Origin: Nitrosomonadaceae bacterium
Lineage (GTDB): Bacteria > Pseudomonadota > Gammaproteobacteria > Burkholderiales > Usitatibacteraceae
Assembly (NCBI GenBank): GCA_021300055.1
Contig: JAJTHU010000318.1
Location: forward strand, 1 to 5,814
Reading direction: 5' to 3'
Length of the DNA: 5,814 nt
Under the pieces are notes generated by a model, which searched no databases, was not told the DNA's origin, and saw nothing but the letters and a program-made list of their open reading frames with translations. The translations under genes and the position numbers were made by a program. Numbering within the stretch: position 1 is the stretch's first letter; every line of letters begins with the position of its first letter. Below are positions 1 through 5,814 of the stretch, piece after piece.

Positions 1-514
1 CGACCGCGCGCCACCGCGCGCTGCGGGACAGCTCGCGCAGCAGTGACACGCCTGAGTCGCCGGCGCCGATCACGATCACCGGCTCGCCCTTGTGGCTGGT
101 CTCGCGCGCCCGCAGCCACTCGCGCAGCATCCGGTACCCGAAACGGCTGCTCGCCATCAGCGAGGCCATCACGAGCGGCATCATCAGCAGCGTCGAGCGC
201 GGCACCACTGTATCGAAGCGGCCCATCAGGTGCAGGATGGGGATCACGCCGGTGGACAGCAGCGCCGCGAAGACGATGCGGCGCAAGTCCTGCAAGCTCG
301 CATAGCGCCACAGACCCTGGTACATGCCAAAGATAGTCGCAACTGCTGCCTGAACAGGCAACGCGACGGCGAGCACGGTCAAGAGCACTTGGCTATCGGA
401 TGGGAGACCGCCAGTCGGAACAAACAACAGGTACGCAACAACCCACGCCACACCGACCATGAAGACGTCGTGAGAAAAGGCGAGCACTGCGCGTTCATTA
501 ATGGAGAACTTCAT
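1..514 (-). CDS. Membrane-anchored nucleotide-sugar epimerase/dehydratase, CapD/WbpM family (N-terminal part, runs off the window)
   Basis: Reading the minus strand from the ATG at 514 gives 171 codons with no stop before the window edge. The N-terminus has about four hydrophobic segments (roughly residues 15-33, 43-63, 80-98 and 108-122). The motif YQGLWRYAS (65-73) between the second and third is typical of WbpM/CapD/PglF membrane domains. A Rossmann-type dinucleotide motif, VIVIGAGDSG (146-155), follows. Family members are usually about 600-650 residues, so the catalytic SDR domain lies outside the window. Members of this family act at the inner membrane as UDP-GlcNAc 4,6-dehydratases or C4/C6 epimerases and supply precursors for O-antigen, capsule or protein glycans. 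The start is supported by a purine-rich AAAGGG six bases upstream. It follows the sugar-phosphate transferase by 50 bases in the same direction, so co-transcription is likely. The family call is firm; the exact sugar product cannot be read from this part. Confidence 0.9.
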   Translation of the reverse strand, partial: MKFSINERAVLAFSHDVFMVGVAWVVAYLLFVPTGGLPSDSQVLLTVLAVALPVQAAVATIFGMYQGLWRYASLQDLRRIVFAALLSTGVIPILHLMGRFDTVVPRSTLLMMPLVMASLMASSRFGYRMLREWLRARETSHKGEPVIVIGAGDSGVSLLRELSRSARWRAV

Positions 515-564
515 GCAATCCCTTTATCTTCTTATTTCCTTGCACGTGTTCTTTTGTTTTTGTT

Positions 565-1611
565 TTACGACTGCGCTGCATTGCAAGCGTTGCGGAGATA
601 GGCTTCCGCCAACACAATTAATGTCGAATATTTTAACACCCACGCCACAAATAGCACAGGGACGCTACCTACCTCTGCCCCTGCTACCTGTCGGCTAGCC
701 ACGACAGCAACCACGCTGACGAAGGTCAACCCCGCATATAGCGTCGTGACTTGTAGGTGGGACCAGTTCCGATGTCTCACCAATCGCTGATAAATGTGCT
801 CGCGGTGAGATTCCCACACCGGGTCGCCCTTAAGCCCCCGACGCAGGAGAGTCCAAGTGGTATCGACGATCATAGGGGCAAACACGACGAACGGTACCCA
901 CCATTGCCAGAGCACTTCCTTGGCGCCGATCAGCGCGACGGACGCTGCAATCAGCCCGAGGCCCGTCGAGCCAAGGTCCCCCATAAAAACGCGACCACCG
1001 AGGTTGTGAGGCAAGAAACCAGCCGCAGCGCCCGCAGCGGCAAAACAAAGCACGATCACGCCGTTCGGTGCCGCGCCTGCGGATGCTAGCGTGCCGACGA
1101 TCGCCAATCCCAAGAGTGCCACCACACTCGAACCGGCGACCATGCCATTCACGCCGTCCATGAAGTTGAACAGATTGATCGACCAGGCGATGCCAAGAAC
1201 GCACCCGATGGCCAAAATCAACAGCGCCCCCGCACCAAGTCCAACAGCCGCGGGCCATACCGCCCACACGACAACGGTCGCCGCAAACGTATGGACGCAA
1301 AGACGGAGTAACGCGGAGACGTGGCGAATATCGTCGGCGATGGAAACGGCACCTACCAAGCCAAGTGCAACACCCAAGGGCAAGCACCAGCTCGGTAGCG
1401 GCCCGGACCCCAACGACAATGTGGCCGCTACAACGAGCGCAATCGCGCCAACGATGCCGAATCCGCCATAGCGCGGAACCGCTCTGGAATGCATCGCCTG
1501 CGGCTTAGCTGGAGAATCGACGAACACGCTTGCCGCAGGAACGTAACGCAACGCCCAAATCAGCACAAAGCTGAGCAGGCAGGTTACGGCAGAGATGATT
1601 GCGCCTAACAA
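565..1611 (-). CDS. Undecaprenyl-phosphate sugar-1-phosphate transferase, MraY/WecA superfamily, WbpL-like
   Basis: This is a complete 348-residue polytopic membrane protein of normal length for the family (glycosyl transferase family 4, PF00953). Visible landmarks in order: HSRAVPRYGG (41-50), the N-terminal cytoplasmic motif; IADD (91-94), the Asp-Asp pair linked to metal and substrate binding; NFMDGVNG (149-156), the catalytic-loop motif; FMGDLGS (209-215); and HREHIYQRL (269-277), a histidine-rich cytoplasmic loop typical of the WbpL/WecA branch rather than MraY. Hydrophobic segments fill the spaces between. Such enzymes move a sugar-1-phosphate from a UDP-sugar to undecaprenyl phosphate, the first membrane step of O-antigen or related glycan assembly. 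The donor (GlcNAc, FucNAc, QuiNAc or another) cannot be told from sequence. The start is a TTG: an in-frame TGA lies three codons upstream, and the first in-frame ATG (codon 40) would delete the first membrane segment. The epimerase gene 50 bases downstream is the usual WbpM-like partner. Confidence 0.93.
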   Translation of the reverse strand: MLGAIISAVTCLLSFVLIWALRYVPAASVFVDSPAKPQAMHSRAVPRYGGFGIVGAIALVVAATLSLGSGPLPSWCLPLGVALGLVGAVSIADDIRHVSALLRLCVHTFAATVVVWAVWPAAVGLGAGALLILAIGCVLGIAWSINLFNFMDGVNGMVAGSSVVALLGLAIVGTLASAGAAPNGVIVLCFAAAGAAAGFLPHNLGGRVFMGDLGSTGLGLIAASVALIGAKEVLWQWWVPFVVFAPMIVDTTWTLLRRGLKGDPVWESHREHIYQRLVRHRNWSHLQVTTLYAGLTFVSVVAVVASRQVAGAEVGSVPVLFVAWVLKYSTLIVLAEAYLRNACNAAQS

Positions 1612-1622
1612 GCGCTCCTCTC
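1612..1622 (-). promoter_or_regulatory. Shine-Dalgarno region of the transferase gene, tightly spaced before a TTG start
   Basis: On the minus strand GAGAGGAG (1622-1615) is followed by only three bases (CGC) and then TTG at 1611. The match to the anti-Shine-Dalgarno sequence is strong, but the spacing is shorter than the usual five to nine bases. The in-frame TGA at 1620-1618 overlaps this site and excludes any start further upstream. Strong pairing combined with a weak start codon and short spacer suggests moderate translation, which is inference. Confidence 0.6.
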
Positions 1623-1651
1623 AAAAGCAAACGGGCACCCGGAGGTGCCCG
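1622..1651 (-). terminator. Rho-independent terminator of the Ig-like lipoprotein gene
   Basis: On the minus strand CGGGCACC and GGTGCCCG (1651-1644 and 1639-1632) form a perfect 8-bp GC-rich stem around a 4-base loop. The T-rich tail TTTGCTTTT follows directly. The stem begins about 18 bases after the lipoprotein stop codon (TAG, 1672-1670), the normal place for an intrinsic terminator. The T-tract runs into the ribosome-binding site of the next gene, so the terminator also lies in the leader of the transferase gene. The plus strand lacks a matching T-tract on the other side, so it is probably one-directional. Confidence 0.85.
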
Positions 1652-1669
1652 CCTGCGCAGTGATATCTT

Positions 1670-3445
1670 CTATTGAATCTGCACGACCAGAATCAACGAC
1701 TGCGGCGTTGGCGTGGCCGAGTCTTGGATGGTGATGAACGTCACCGCTCCTGCACCTGCGGCCGGGCCAGGTGGGTTAGCAACCGCACGCGCAAAGAACA
1801 ACAGCGGCTGGCCAGCAGTGATCGTGATCGACTGCGAGTACGCTGCGCCCGTGGTGCTGAGCTCAGCGAAGTTAGGCGCAGCCACACTGATCGTGTAAGG
1901 GGGTACGCCGCCCGCGATCGTCGTCTGCTTGCTTGGGCGCGGCGCAGCGCCCGCTGCAAGGTCGAGCGTCGTACCGGTCGAGGTGGTGATTGGCGTTGTA
2001 GTCGTTGGCGTGCCGCCAGCGCAAGAGAACGGAGCTGCGCCAGAAAGGTCGAGCGTAATGTCGCTAAAGTTCGTGCCGTTCGACACGCGTACGCGCGTCT
2101 GAGCGCCCCCGCCCGGATCCGTCGAGCGACGCGTCATGGTCAAAATGCCGTTGTTGATCTGCGCATCGATACGCAGCGGCTCAAGCGCGATCGCCGAAAT
2201 AATTGGCACGGAGCCGGTGTAGCCGCTCGGTACGGTTTGCGAAACGAAAGAGGAAACCGACACACCGCAAATCACACCGGTGAATACATTCGGTGTCAGC
2301 GTTGGTACAGGCAACGTTACCGACGCGGAAGTTGGACGGTCTGCCGAGCCAACGGTGTTACCGATGTTGAAGGTCGCCACACGGCCAATCGCATCGGTAA
2401 CCGTGATGGTGTTGCCGTTGGCGCCCGTACTACACACAAGGCCCGTGGTCGTCACGAGGATGGAGCCAAAGTTAATGCCCAAGGTCGTACCGTTTGCGGG
2501 CACTGGAACCGATGGCGGGGCCAAAGGCGAGCCTGCGATCACGGCGAAGTCAGGAATCGACTGGCGCACGGTATACGGTGGCGTGCCGCCCGTCACTAAG
2601 TGGCTGGTGAGCGCGCCGGTTGCGCAAGCGTCTTTGAATGGACCAGTCCACTGGAAGTTATTTGGCGTGATGGTGATCGCGGTTGGGTCGATGGTCTGAC
2701 CGACGGTGATGACGTACGAAACCGTCTGACCGCTCGTCACATCAACCGCGCGAAGCACTGTGTAGCCGGAAGGGATGCCCACCGACGCACGCAGCGTTGC
2801 GATGGCGACGCCACGGCTATCAGTGTTAATGGTCACTGAAGCGGCGGTGCCGGAGCCCGAGACGATGGCTAGGCTGCCAGAGACAATTTCAAAACGGATT
2901 GCACGGTTCTGCAGCGGGCTGCCATTGAGTTGCGCAGAGACGCTGGCAATTGCTTCGCTACCCGAACAAACTTGTGCGCCGCCACAGGAGTTACCAGCAT
3001 TCGTGCTAGCACTCACCGTCAGCTGGTTCAGCAGCGTTGTGGCCTTTACGTTAGCCGCCGCCGTGGTGGTTTTACCCGCAGAGTCGCGAACAGTGATTGT
3101 TACTGCGGTGTCTGTTGTCGGGTTGGTCGCCGTCGCGACGAAGGTGTTGCCGTTCGCGATGGTGATGTTCAGAGGCAAGACACTCGAGTTGCTCGAGAAC
3201 GCCGAATAGGGCCGTTGACCGCCGCTAATCGTGAAGGTCACGGGCGTATTCGCGAACATATCGGTCGAACCCGGCAGCACTTGCAAGTCGCCGCCCACCG
3301 TTGTTGGCGCTGATACCCCACCGCCGCCGCATGCAGCCAGCAGACCCATGGTCACGCCGAGGGTGCCTACCTTCAGCCAGTGCAGCCAATTCGTTAGTCG
3401 AAGACCTTGCACGCTACCCTTGCCGAAAATGTTTTGATTAGCCAC
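1670..3445 (-). CDS. Secreted lipoprotein with tandem bacterial Ig-like domains, function unknown
   Basis: A 591-residue protein with a lipoprotein signal peptide: hydrophobic core, then LLAAC with the lipobox cysteine at 39, followed by GGGG. The residue after Cys is Gly rather than Asp, which under the enterobacterial Lol rule favours the outer membrane. The rest is rich in Thr, Ser, Gly and Val, as in beta-sandwich domains. Three units share a GG-x-x-PY core and end in an I/V-x-D strand: about 74-133, 285-362 and 510-590. A diverged fourth (about 385-468) matches the first over its second half. Residues 137-248 resemble an invasin-type Big_1 domain (PLQNRAIRFEIVSG, then TDSRGVAIATLRA). Six cysteines besides C39 (154, 160, 274, 338, 393, 475) could form three disulfides. 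The start is GTG, with GAGAGG six bases upstream and an in-frame TAA further upstream. A second GTG at codon 12 (3412), preceded by AAGGG, is an alternative that would give a shorter signal peptide. No enzymatic motif is visible; an adhesive or structural envelope role is inference. Confidence 0.85.
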   Translation of the reverse strand: MANQNIFGKGSVQGLRLTNWLHWLKVGTLGVTMGLLAACGGGGVSAPTTVGGDLQVLPGSTDMFANTPVTFTISGGQRPYSAFSSNSSVLPLNITIANGNTFVATATNPTTDTAVTITVRDSAGKTTTAAANVKATTLLNQLTVSASTNAGNSCGGAQVCSGSEAIASVSAQLNGSPLQNRAIRFEIVSGSLAIVSGSGTAASVTINTDSRGVAIATLRASVGIPSGYTVLRAVDVTSGQTVSYVITVGQTIDPTAITITPNNFQWTGPFKDACATGALTSHLVTGGTPPYTVRQSIPDFAVIAGSPLAPPSVPVPANGTTLGINFGSILVTTTGLVCSTGANGNTITVTDAIGRVATFNIGNTVGSADRPTSASVTLPVPTLTPNVFTGVICGVSVSSFVSQTVPSGYTGSVPIISAIALEPLRIDAQINNGILTMTRRSTDPGGGAQTRVRVSNGTNFSDITLDLSGAAPFSCAGGTPTTTTPITTSTGTTLDLAAGAAPRPSKQTTIAGGVPPYTISVAAPNFAELSTTGAAYSQSITITAGQPLLFFARAVANPPGPAAGAGAVTFITIQDSATPTPQSLILVVQIQ

Positions 3446-3457
3446 GGCATGCCTCTC
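3446..3457 (-). promoter_or_regulatory. Ribosome-binding site selecting the GTG start of the lipoprotein gene
   Basis: GAGAGG (3457-3452, minus strand) lies six bases before the GTG at 3445. An ATG at 3450 is only one base from this site and is out of frame. It would encode just 18 codons (MPWLIKTFSARVACKVFD) ending inside the lipoprotein gene. Good spacing and the in-frame signal peptide both favour the GTG. Confidence 0.55.
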
Positions 3458-3589
3458 TATGTCGTCAATGTATTAGTTGCGGTACCGATTCAGGTGCTGT
3501 GTTCACCAAAAACGTAGCGCTTACCCCATCAAAACCGCCCAAACCGTCGCCGCATGCTACTCAGATCAATGCCGGCAAGCCGTTCGAGA

Positions 3590-3601
3590 AAGTTCAAACT
3601 T
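3590..3601. repeat. Short inverted repeat AAGTT-CA-AACTT
   Basis: Two 5-base arms around a 2-base centre, in the AT-rich core 23 bases from start to start before the larger inverted repeat. It could be a protein-binding site, but a repeat this short in AT-rich DNA may well arise by chance. Confidence 0.25.
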
Positions 3602-3612
3602 CTTACAAATTA

Positions 3613-3625
3613 TGAGGTTACCTCA
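3613..3625. repeat. 13-base inverted repeat TGAGGT-T-ACCTCA, possible operator
   Basis: Two perfect 6-base arms flank a single central T. The site sits in the AT-rich core of the divergent intergenic region, about 170 bases from the lipoprotein start and 365 bases from gltB. A perfect dyad of this size between divergent genes is the usual form of a dimeric regulator site. I do not recognise the motif as that of a particular regulator. It lies in the spacer of a weak minus-strand hexamer pair (TTTAAT, TAATTT), which would suit a repressor or a MerR-like activator. That functional reading is inference. Confidence 0.35.
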
Positions 3626-3975
3626 CTTTATTAAAGCGCAACTTTCAAATGGGCGCAAGATGTTATGCTTACTTTGTTTGACACCTTCTTTGCCGCCCAT
3701 TCGGCGAACCCGACCGACCGGACGTCCAGCCGGAGCCTGCGAGCTAGCCAACCCAATTATTGCGCCGCACCAAAATGGACGCTAACATGCGGTTAGGTCT
3801 AAGCAGTTGATTTTTTGGGCTGTCGCACACCCGCGCAGTCAACAACCTGATCCTGCCCCACTCGGCCAAAAGCCGGGCTGCGCCTGAACGAATCCCTCAC
3901 TTTCCACCTGTCACGCGCGTCCCACGCCGCGTGAATGGTGGCATCATCGTTCCCGCATTCGCCATTTCGCGCTCT

Positions 3976-3989
3976 GGAGCTAGTTGATC
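3976..3989 (+). promoter_or_regulatory. Shine-Dalgarno site and spacer before gltB
   Basis: GGAG (3976-3979) lies ten bases before the ATG at 3990. An in-frame TAG at 3981-3983 rules out longer starts. The only other in-frame option after it is a TTG at 3984, two codons earlier, which is less likely. Confidence 0.5.
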
Positions 3990-5814
3990 ATGTCGTCGTC
4001 TTCGCCAACCGTTTCCCCGTCCCTTCCGCCCGAATCCCAGGGCCTTTATGCCAGAGAAAACGAGCATGACGCGTGCGGCGTCGGCTTCGTTGCCAATATC
4101 AAGGGCAAGCGCTCCCATGCACTGGTGGAGCAGGGTTTGAAGATTCTCGACAACTTGTCGCATCGGGGCGCGACGGGCTACGACCCGTTGCTCGGAGACG
4201 GTGCGGGCATTTTGATTCAACTGCCGGACCTGCATCTCCGTCGCGTGTGCGGCAAACAAGGCATGACTCTGCCCGCGGCCGGCCAGTACGGCGTGGGCAT
4301 GGTCTTCCTGCCGCGTGAACCCGCTTCGCGTATGGCGTGCGAGCAAGAAATCGAGCGAGCCATTCTGAACGAAGGGCAGATTTTGCTTGGCTGGCGCGAC
4401 GTGCCTACCAGCAATCAAGGTCTCTCCGAGGCGACGATTGCCGTCGAGCCGTTGATCCGCCAAGTGTTCGTGGCGCGCGGTTCCAGCGACATGACGCAGG
4501 ATGATCTTGAACGCAAGCTGTACATCATTCGCAAAGGCTCTGGTCACGCGATCCAGGCGCTGAACCTCCGTCACGGCAAAGAGTTCTACGTTCCCTCGTT
4601 CTCGACTCGCACCATCGTCTACAAAGGGATGTTGCTGGCTGATCAAGTCGGCAAATACTATTTGGATCTGCAGGACCCCTCGATGGTCACGGCGCTGGCA
4701 CTCGTGCACCAGCGCTTTTCGACCAACACATTCCCCACGTGGGATCTGGCCCATCCATTTCGGATGATTGCGCACAATGGCGAAATCAACACGCTGCGCG
4801 GCAACGTCAATTGGATTCGTGCACGCCAGCAAGCGATTGCGTCTCCGGTGCTCAAAGAAGATCTGAACAAAATCTGGCCACTGATCTATGACGGCCAGTC
4901 GGATTCAGCATCCTTCGACAATTGCTTGGAAATGCTCGTGATGGGTGGCTACCCGCTCGCGCACGCCATGATGATGATGATTCCTGAAGCGTGGAGCGGC
5001 CACACCCTGATGGATGAGGACCGAAAGGCCTTCTACGAATACCACGCCACGCTCATGGAGGCATGGGATGGCCCAGCCGCAATGGCGTTTACTGACGGTC
5101 GTCAGATTGGTGCAACGCTGGACCGCAACGGACTGCGTCCGGCGCGTTACATCCTTACCGACGATGACATGGTTGTGCTCGCATCAGAAGCGGGCGTGCT
5201 CGATATCCCTGAGCACAAGATCGTCAAGAAATGGCGCCTGCAACCCGGCAAGATGTTCTTGGTCGATATCGAGCGCGGCAAGATCATCGATGACGATGAA
5301 CTCAAGCGTGAGCTTGCAACCGCGAAGCCTTATCGCGAATGGGTGCAGCGCGCACGTATTCGTTTGGACGACCTGCCCGAGCCGGCCCCGGCTGAGCCGT
5401 CCAGCGTCAACTTGCTCGACCGCCAACAGGCCTTTGGCTACACGCAGGAAGACCTGAAAGTGATCATGGCGCCCATGGTACAAAACGGTCTAGAAGCGAC
5501 CGGCTCCATGGGCAATGATTCGCCGCTCGCGGTGATGTCCGACAAGCCGCGCAATCTCTATCACTACTTCAAGCAACTGTTTGCGCAGGTTACCAACCCC
5601 CCGATCGACCCGATCCGCGAGGAGTTGGTGATGTCAACGGCCATCACCATCGGCCCGCGCCCCAATCTGCTCGACATTCACCATACCGACCCCGGTCGTT
5701 GGCTTGAAGTGCCGCAGCCCGTGCTGACCTCGAGCGATATGGAAAAGATTCGCCACATCGATTTGTTCACGGGTGGCTACCTTCGCAGTGAGGAACTCGA
5801 TATCACCTACCCAG
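3990..5814 (+). CDS. gltB: Glutamate synthase (NADPH) large subunit, N-terminal 608 codons (runs off the window)
   Basis: The large (alpha) subunit of GOGAT converts 2-oxoglutarate and glutamine to two glutamates, the assimilation step after glutamine synthetase; it works in the cytoplasm with the NADPH-oxidising GltD. The visible part covers the class-II glutamine amidotransferase domain and the start of the central domain. EHDACGVGF puts the N-terminal nucleophile at C29, so residues 1-28 form the propeptide removed on maturation. Further landmarks: RFSTNTFPTW (242-251), AHNGEINTLRG (261-271, with the oxyanion-hole Asn263-Gly264), YDGQSDSASFDN (300-311, Asp305 in glutamine binding), DRNGLRPARY (378-387), and NPPIDPIRE (536-544) followed by IGPRPNLL in the central domain. 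The frame is open with no interruption. Full-length homologues are about 1,500-1,600 residues, so the FMN/Fe-S synthase and C-terminal domains lie beyond the window; gltD is expected downstream. Confidence 0.98.
   Translation, partial: MSSSSPTVSPSLPPESQGLYARENEHDACGVGFVANIKGKRSHALVEQGLKILDNLSHRGATGYDPLLGDGAGILIQLPDLHLRRVCGKQGMTLPAAGQYGVGMVFLPREPASRMACEQEIERAILNEGQILLGWRDVPTSNQGLSEATIAVEPLIRQVFVARGSSDMTQDDLERKLYIIRKGSGHAIQALNLRHGKEFYVPSFSTRTIVYKGMLLADQVGKYYLDLQDPSMVTALALVHQRFSTNTFPTWDLAHPFRMIAHNGEINTLRGNVNWIRARQQAIASPVLKEDLNKIWPLIYDGQSDSASFDNCLEMLVMGGYPLAHAMMMMIPEAWSGHTLMDEDRKAFYEYHATLMEAWDGPAAMAFTDGRQIGATLDRNGLRPARYILTDDDMVVLASEAGVLDIPEHKIVKKWRLQPGKMFLVDIERGKIIDDDELKRELATAKPYREWVQRARIRLDDLPEPAPAEPSSVNLLDRQQAFGYTQEDLKVIMAPMVQNGLEATGSMGNDSPLAVMSDKPRNLYHYFKQLFAQVTNPPIDPIREELVMSTAITIGPRPNLLDIHHTDPGRWLEVPQPVLTSSDMEKIRHIDLFTGGYLRSEELDITYP

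Larger units (their letters stand above)
3446..3989. other. 544-base divergent intergenic region between the lipoprotein gene and gltB
   Basis: I see no convincing gene here. A 102-codon plus-strand frame starting with TTG at 3477 has no plausible ribosome-binding site and no protein-like composition. The centre (about 3590-3685) is clearly more AT-rich than the flanking genes and should hold the two divergent promoters. On the plus strand TGTTATGCT (3661-3669) resembles an extended -10 element, but the hexamer 17 bases upstream (ACTTTC) is a poor -35. On the minus strand TTTAAT and TAATTT, 17 bases apart, flank the 13-base inverted repeat at 3613-3625. None of these matches is strong enough to fix a transcription start. 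The part nearest gltB (about 3780-3970) is unremarkable. If the gltB promoter is in the AT-rich core, its leader is about 300 nt long. Confidence 0.6.

Noticed and set aside
149..156. Asn instead of Asp in the DGxDG motif of the transferase (plus-strand marker; residues 149-156 of the protein, coded near 1144-1167)
   Set aside because: MDGxNG variants occur, as far as I recall, in functional WbpL-like and related enzymes, so this does not indicate an inactive protein.
43..601. Overlapping plus-strand frames at the left edge (up to 169 codons)
   Set aside because: They are antisense to the WbpM-like membrane domain, whose motifs are unmistakable. The plus-strand products are Arg/Ala-rich and resemble no family.
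1673..2599. A 308-codon plus-strand frame opposite the lipoprotein gene
   Set aside because: The product is extremely rich in Arg with no hydrophobic pattern, typical of the antisense of a GC-rich gene. The minus-strand frame has a lipoprotein signal and repeats.
3678..3683. TTGACA on the plus strand as a perfect -35 element
   Set aside because: Seventeen bases downstream there is only GC-rich sequence (TCGGCG), with no acceptable -10 at 16-18 bases.
3477..3785. A 102-codon plus-strand frame in the intergenic region
   Set aside because: It starts with TTG without a ribosome-binding site and crosses the likely promoter region. The product shows no recognisable pattern.
3939..3953. Sigma-54-like sequence TGGCATCATCGTTCC upstream of gltB
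   Set aside because: The GG-N10 spacing fits, but the essential downstream GC is CC and the match is otherwise partial. A single hit of this quality is expected by chance.
3897..4832. A 311-codon open frame on the minus strand opposite gltB
   Set aside because: It lies antisense to a clearly coding, conserved part of gltB. Such long antisense frames are common in GC-rich genes. It has no recognisable domain and its composition fits a shadow frame.
4968..4982. ATG repeat giving four consecutive methionines in GltB
   Set aside because: It falls in the conserved HAMMM-x-IPEAW segment of GltB and is normal coding sequence, not a microsatellite of interest.

Overview
The window looks like chromosomal DNA from a GC-rich beta-proteobacterium, most likely of the order Burkholderiales. 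This rests on family resemblance only: the large-subunit glutamate synthase, a WbpL/WbpM-type envelope polysaccharide pair, and an Ig-like lipoprotein starting Cys-Gly-Gly-Gly-Gly. I cannot name a genus from the sequence alone.

Layout. Positions 1-514 (minus strand) hold the N-terminal 171 codons of a membrane-anchored nucleotide-sugar epimerase/dehydratase of the CapD/WbpM family, cut by the window edge. Upstream in the same direction, 50 bases away, is a complete 348-residue polyprenyl-phosphate sugar-phosphate transferase (565-1611), WbpL/WecA-like. It uses a TTG start. Just upstream again, still on the minus strand, is a 591-residue secreted lipoprotein built of Ig-like repeats (1670-3445). 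A strong intrinsic terminator (1622-1651) lies between the lipoprotein stop and the transferase start. A 544-base spacer (3446-3989) with an AT-rich core then separates this minus-strand block from the divergent gltB (3990 to the window end), of which about 608 codons are visible.

How the genes fit together. The transferase and the epimerase are typical partners at the end of O-antigen or capsule loci: one loads the first sugar onto undecaprenyl phosphate, the other makes the precursor sugar. The lipoprotein is probably exported to the cell envelope, but its role is unknown and it seems to be a separate transcription unit. gltB is a housekeeping nitrogen-assimilation gene and probably marks the conserved chromosomal flank of a more variable surface-polysaccharide region.

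I saw no tRNA, rRNA, CRISPR array, insertion sequence or clear new system. The points most worth a second look are the terminator embedded in the leader of the transferase gene, its tightly spaced TTG start, the repeat and cysteine architecture of the lipoprotein, and a 13-base inverted repeat in the divergent intergenic region.
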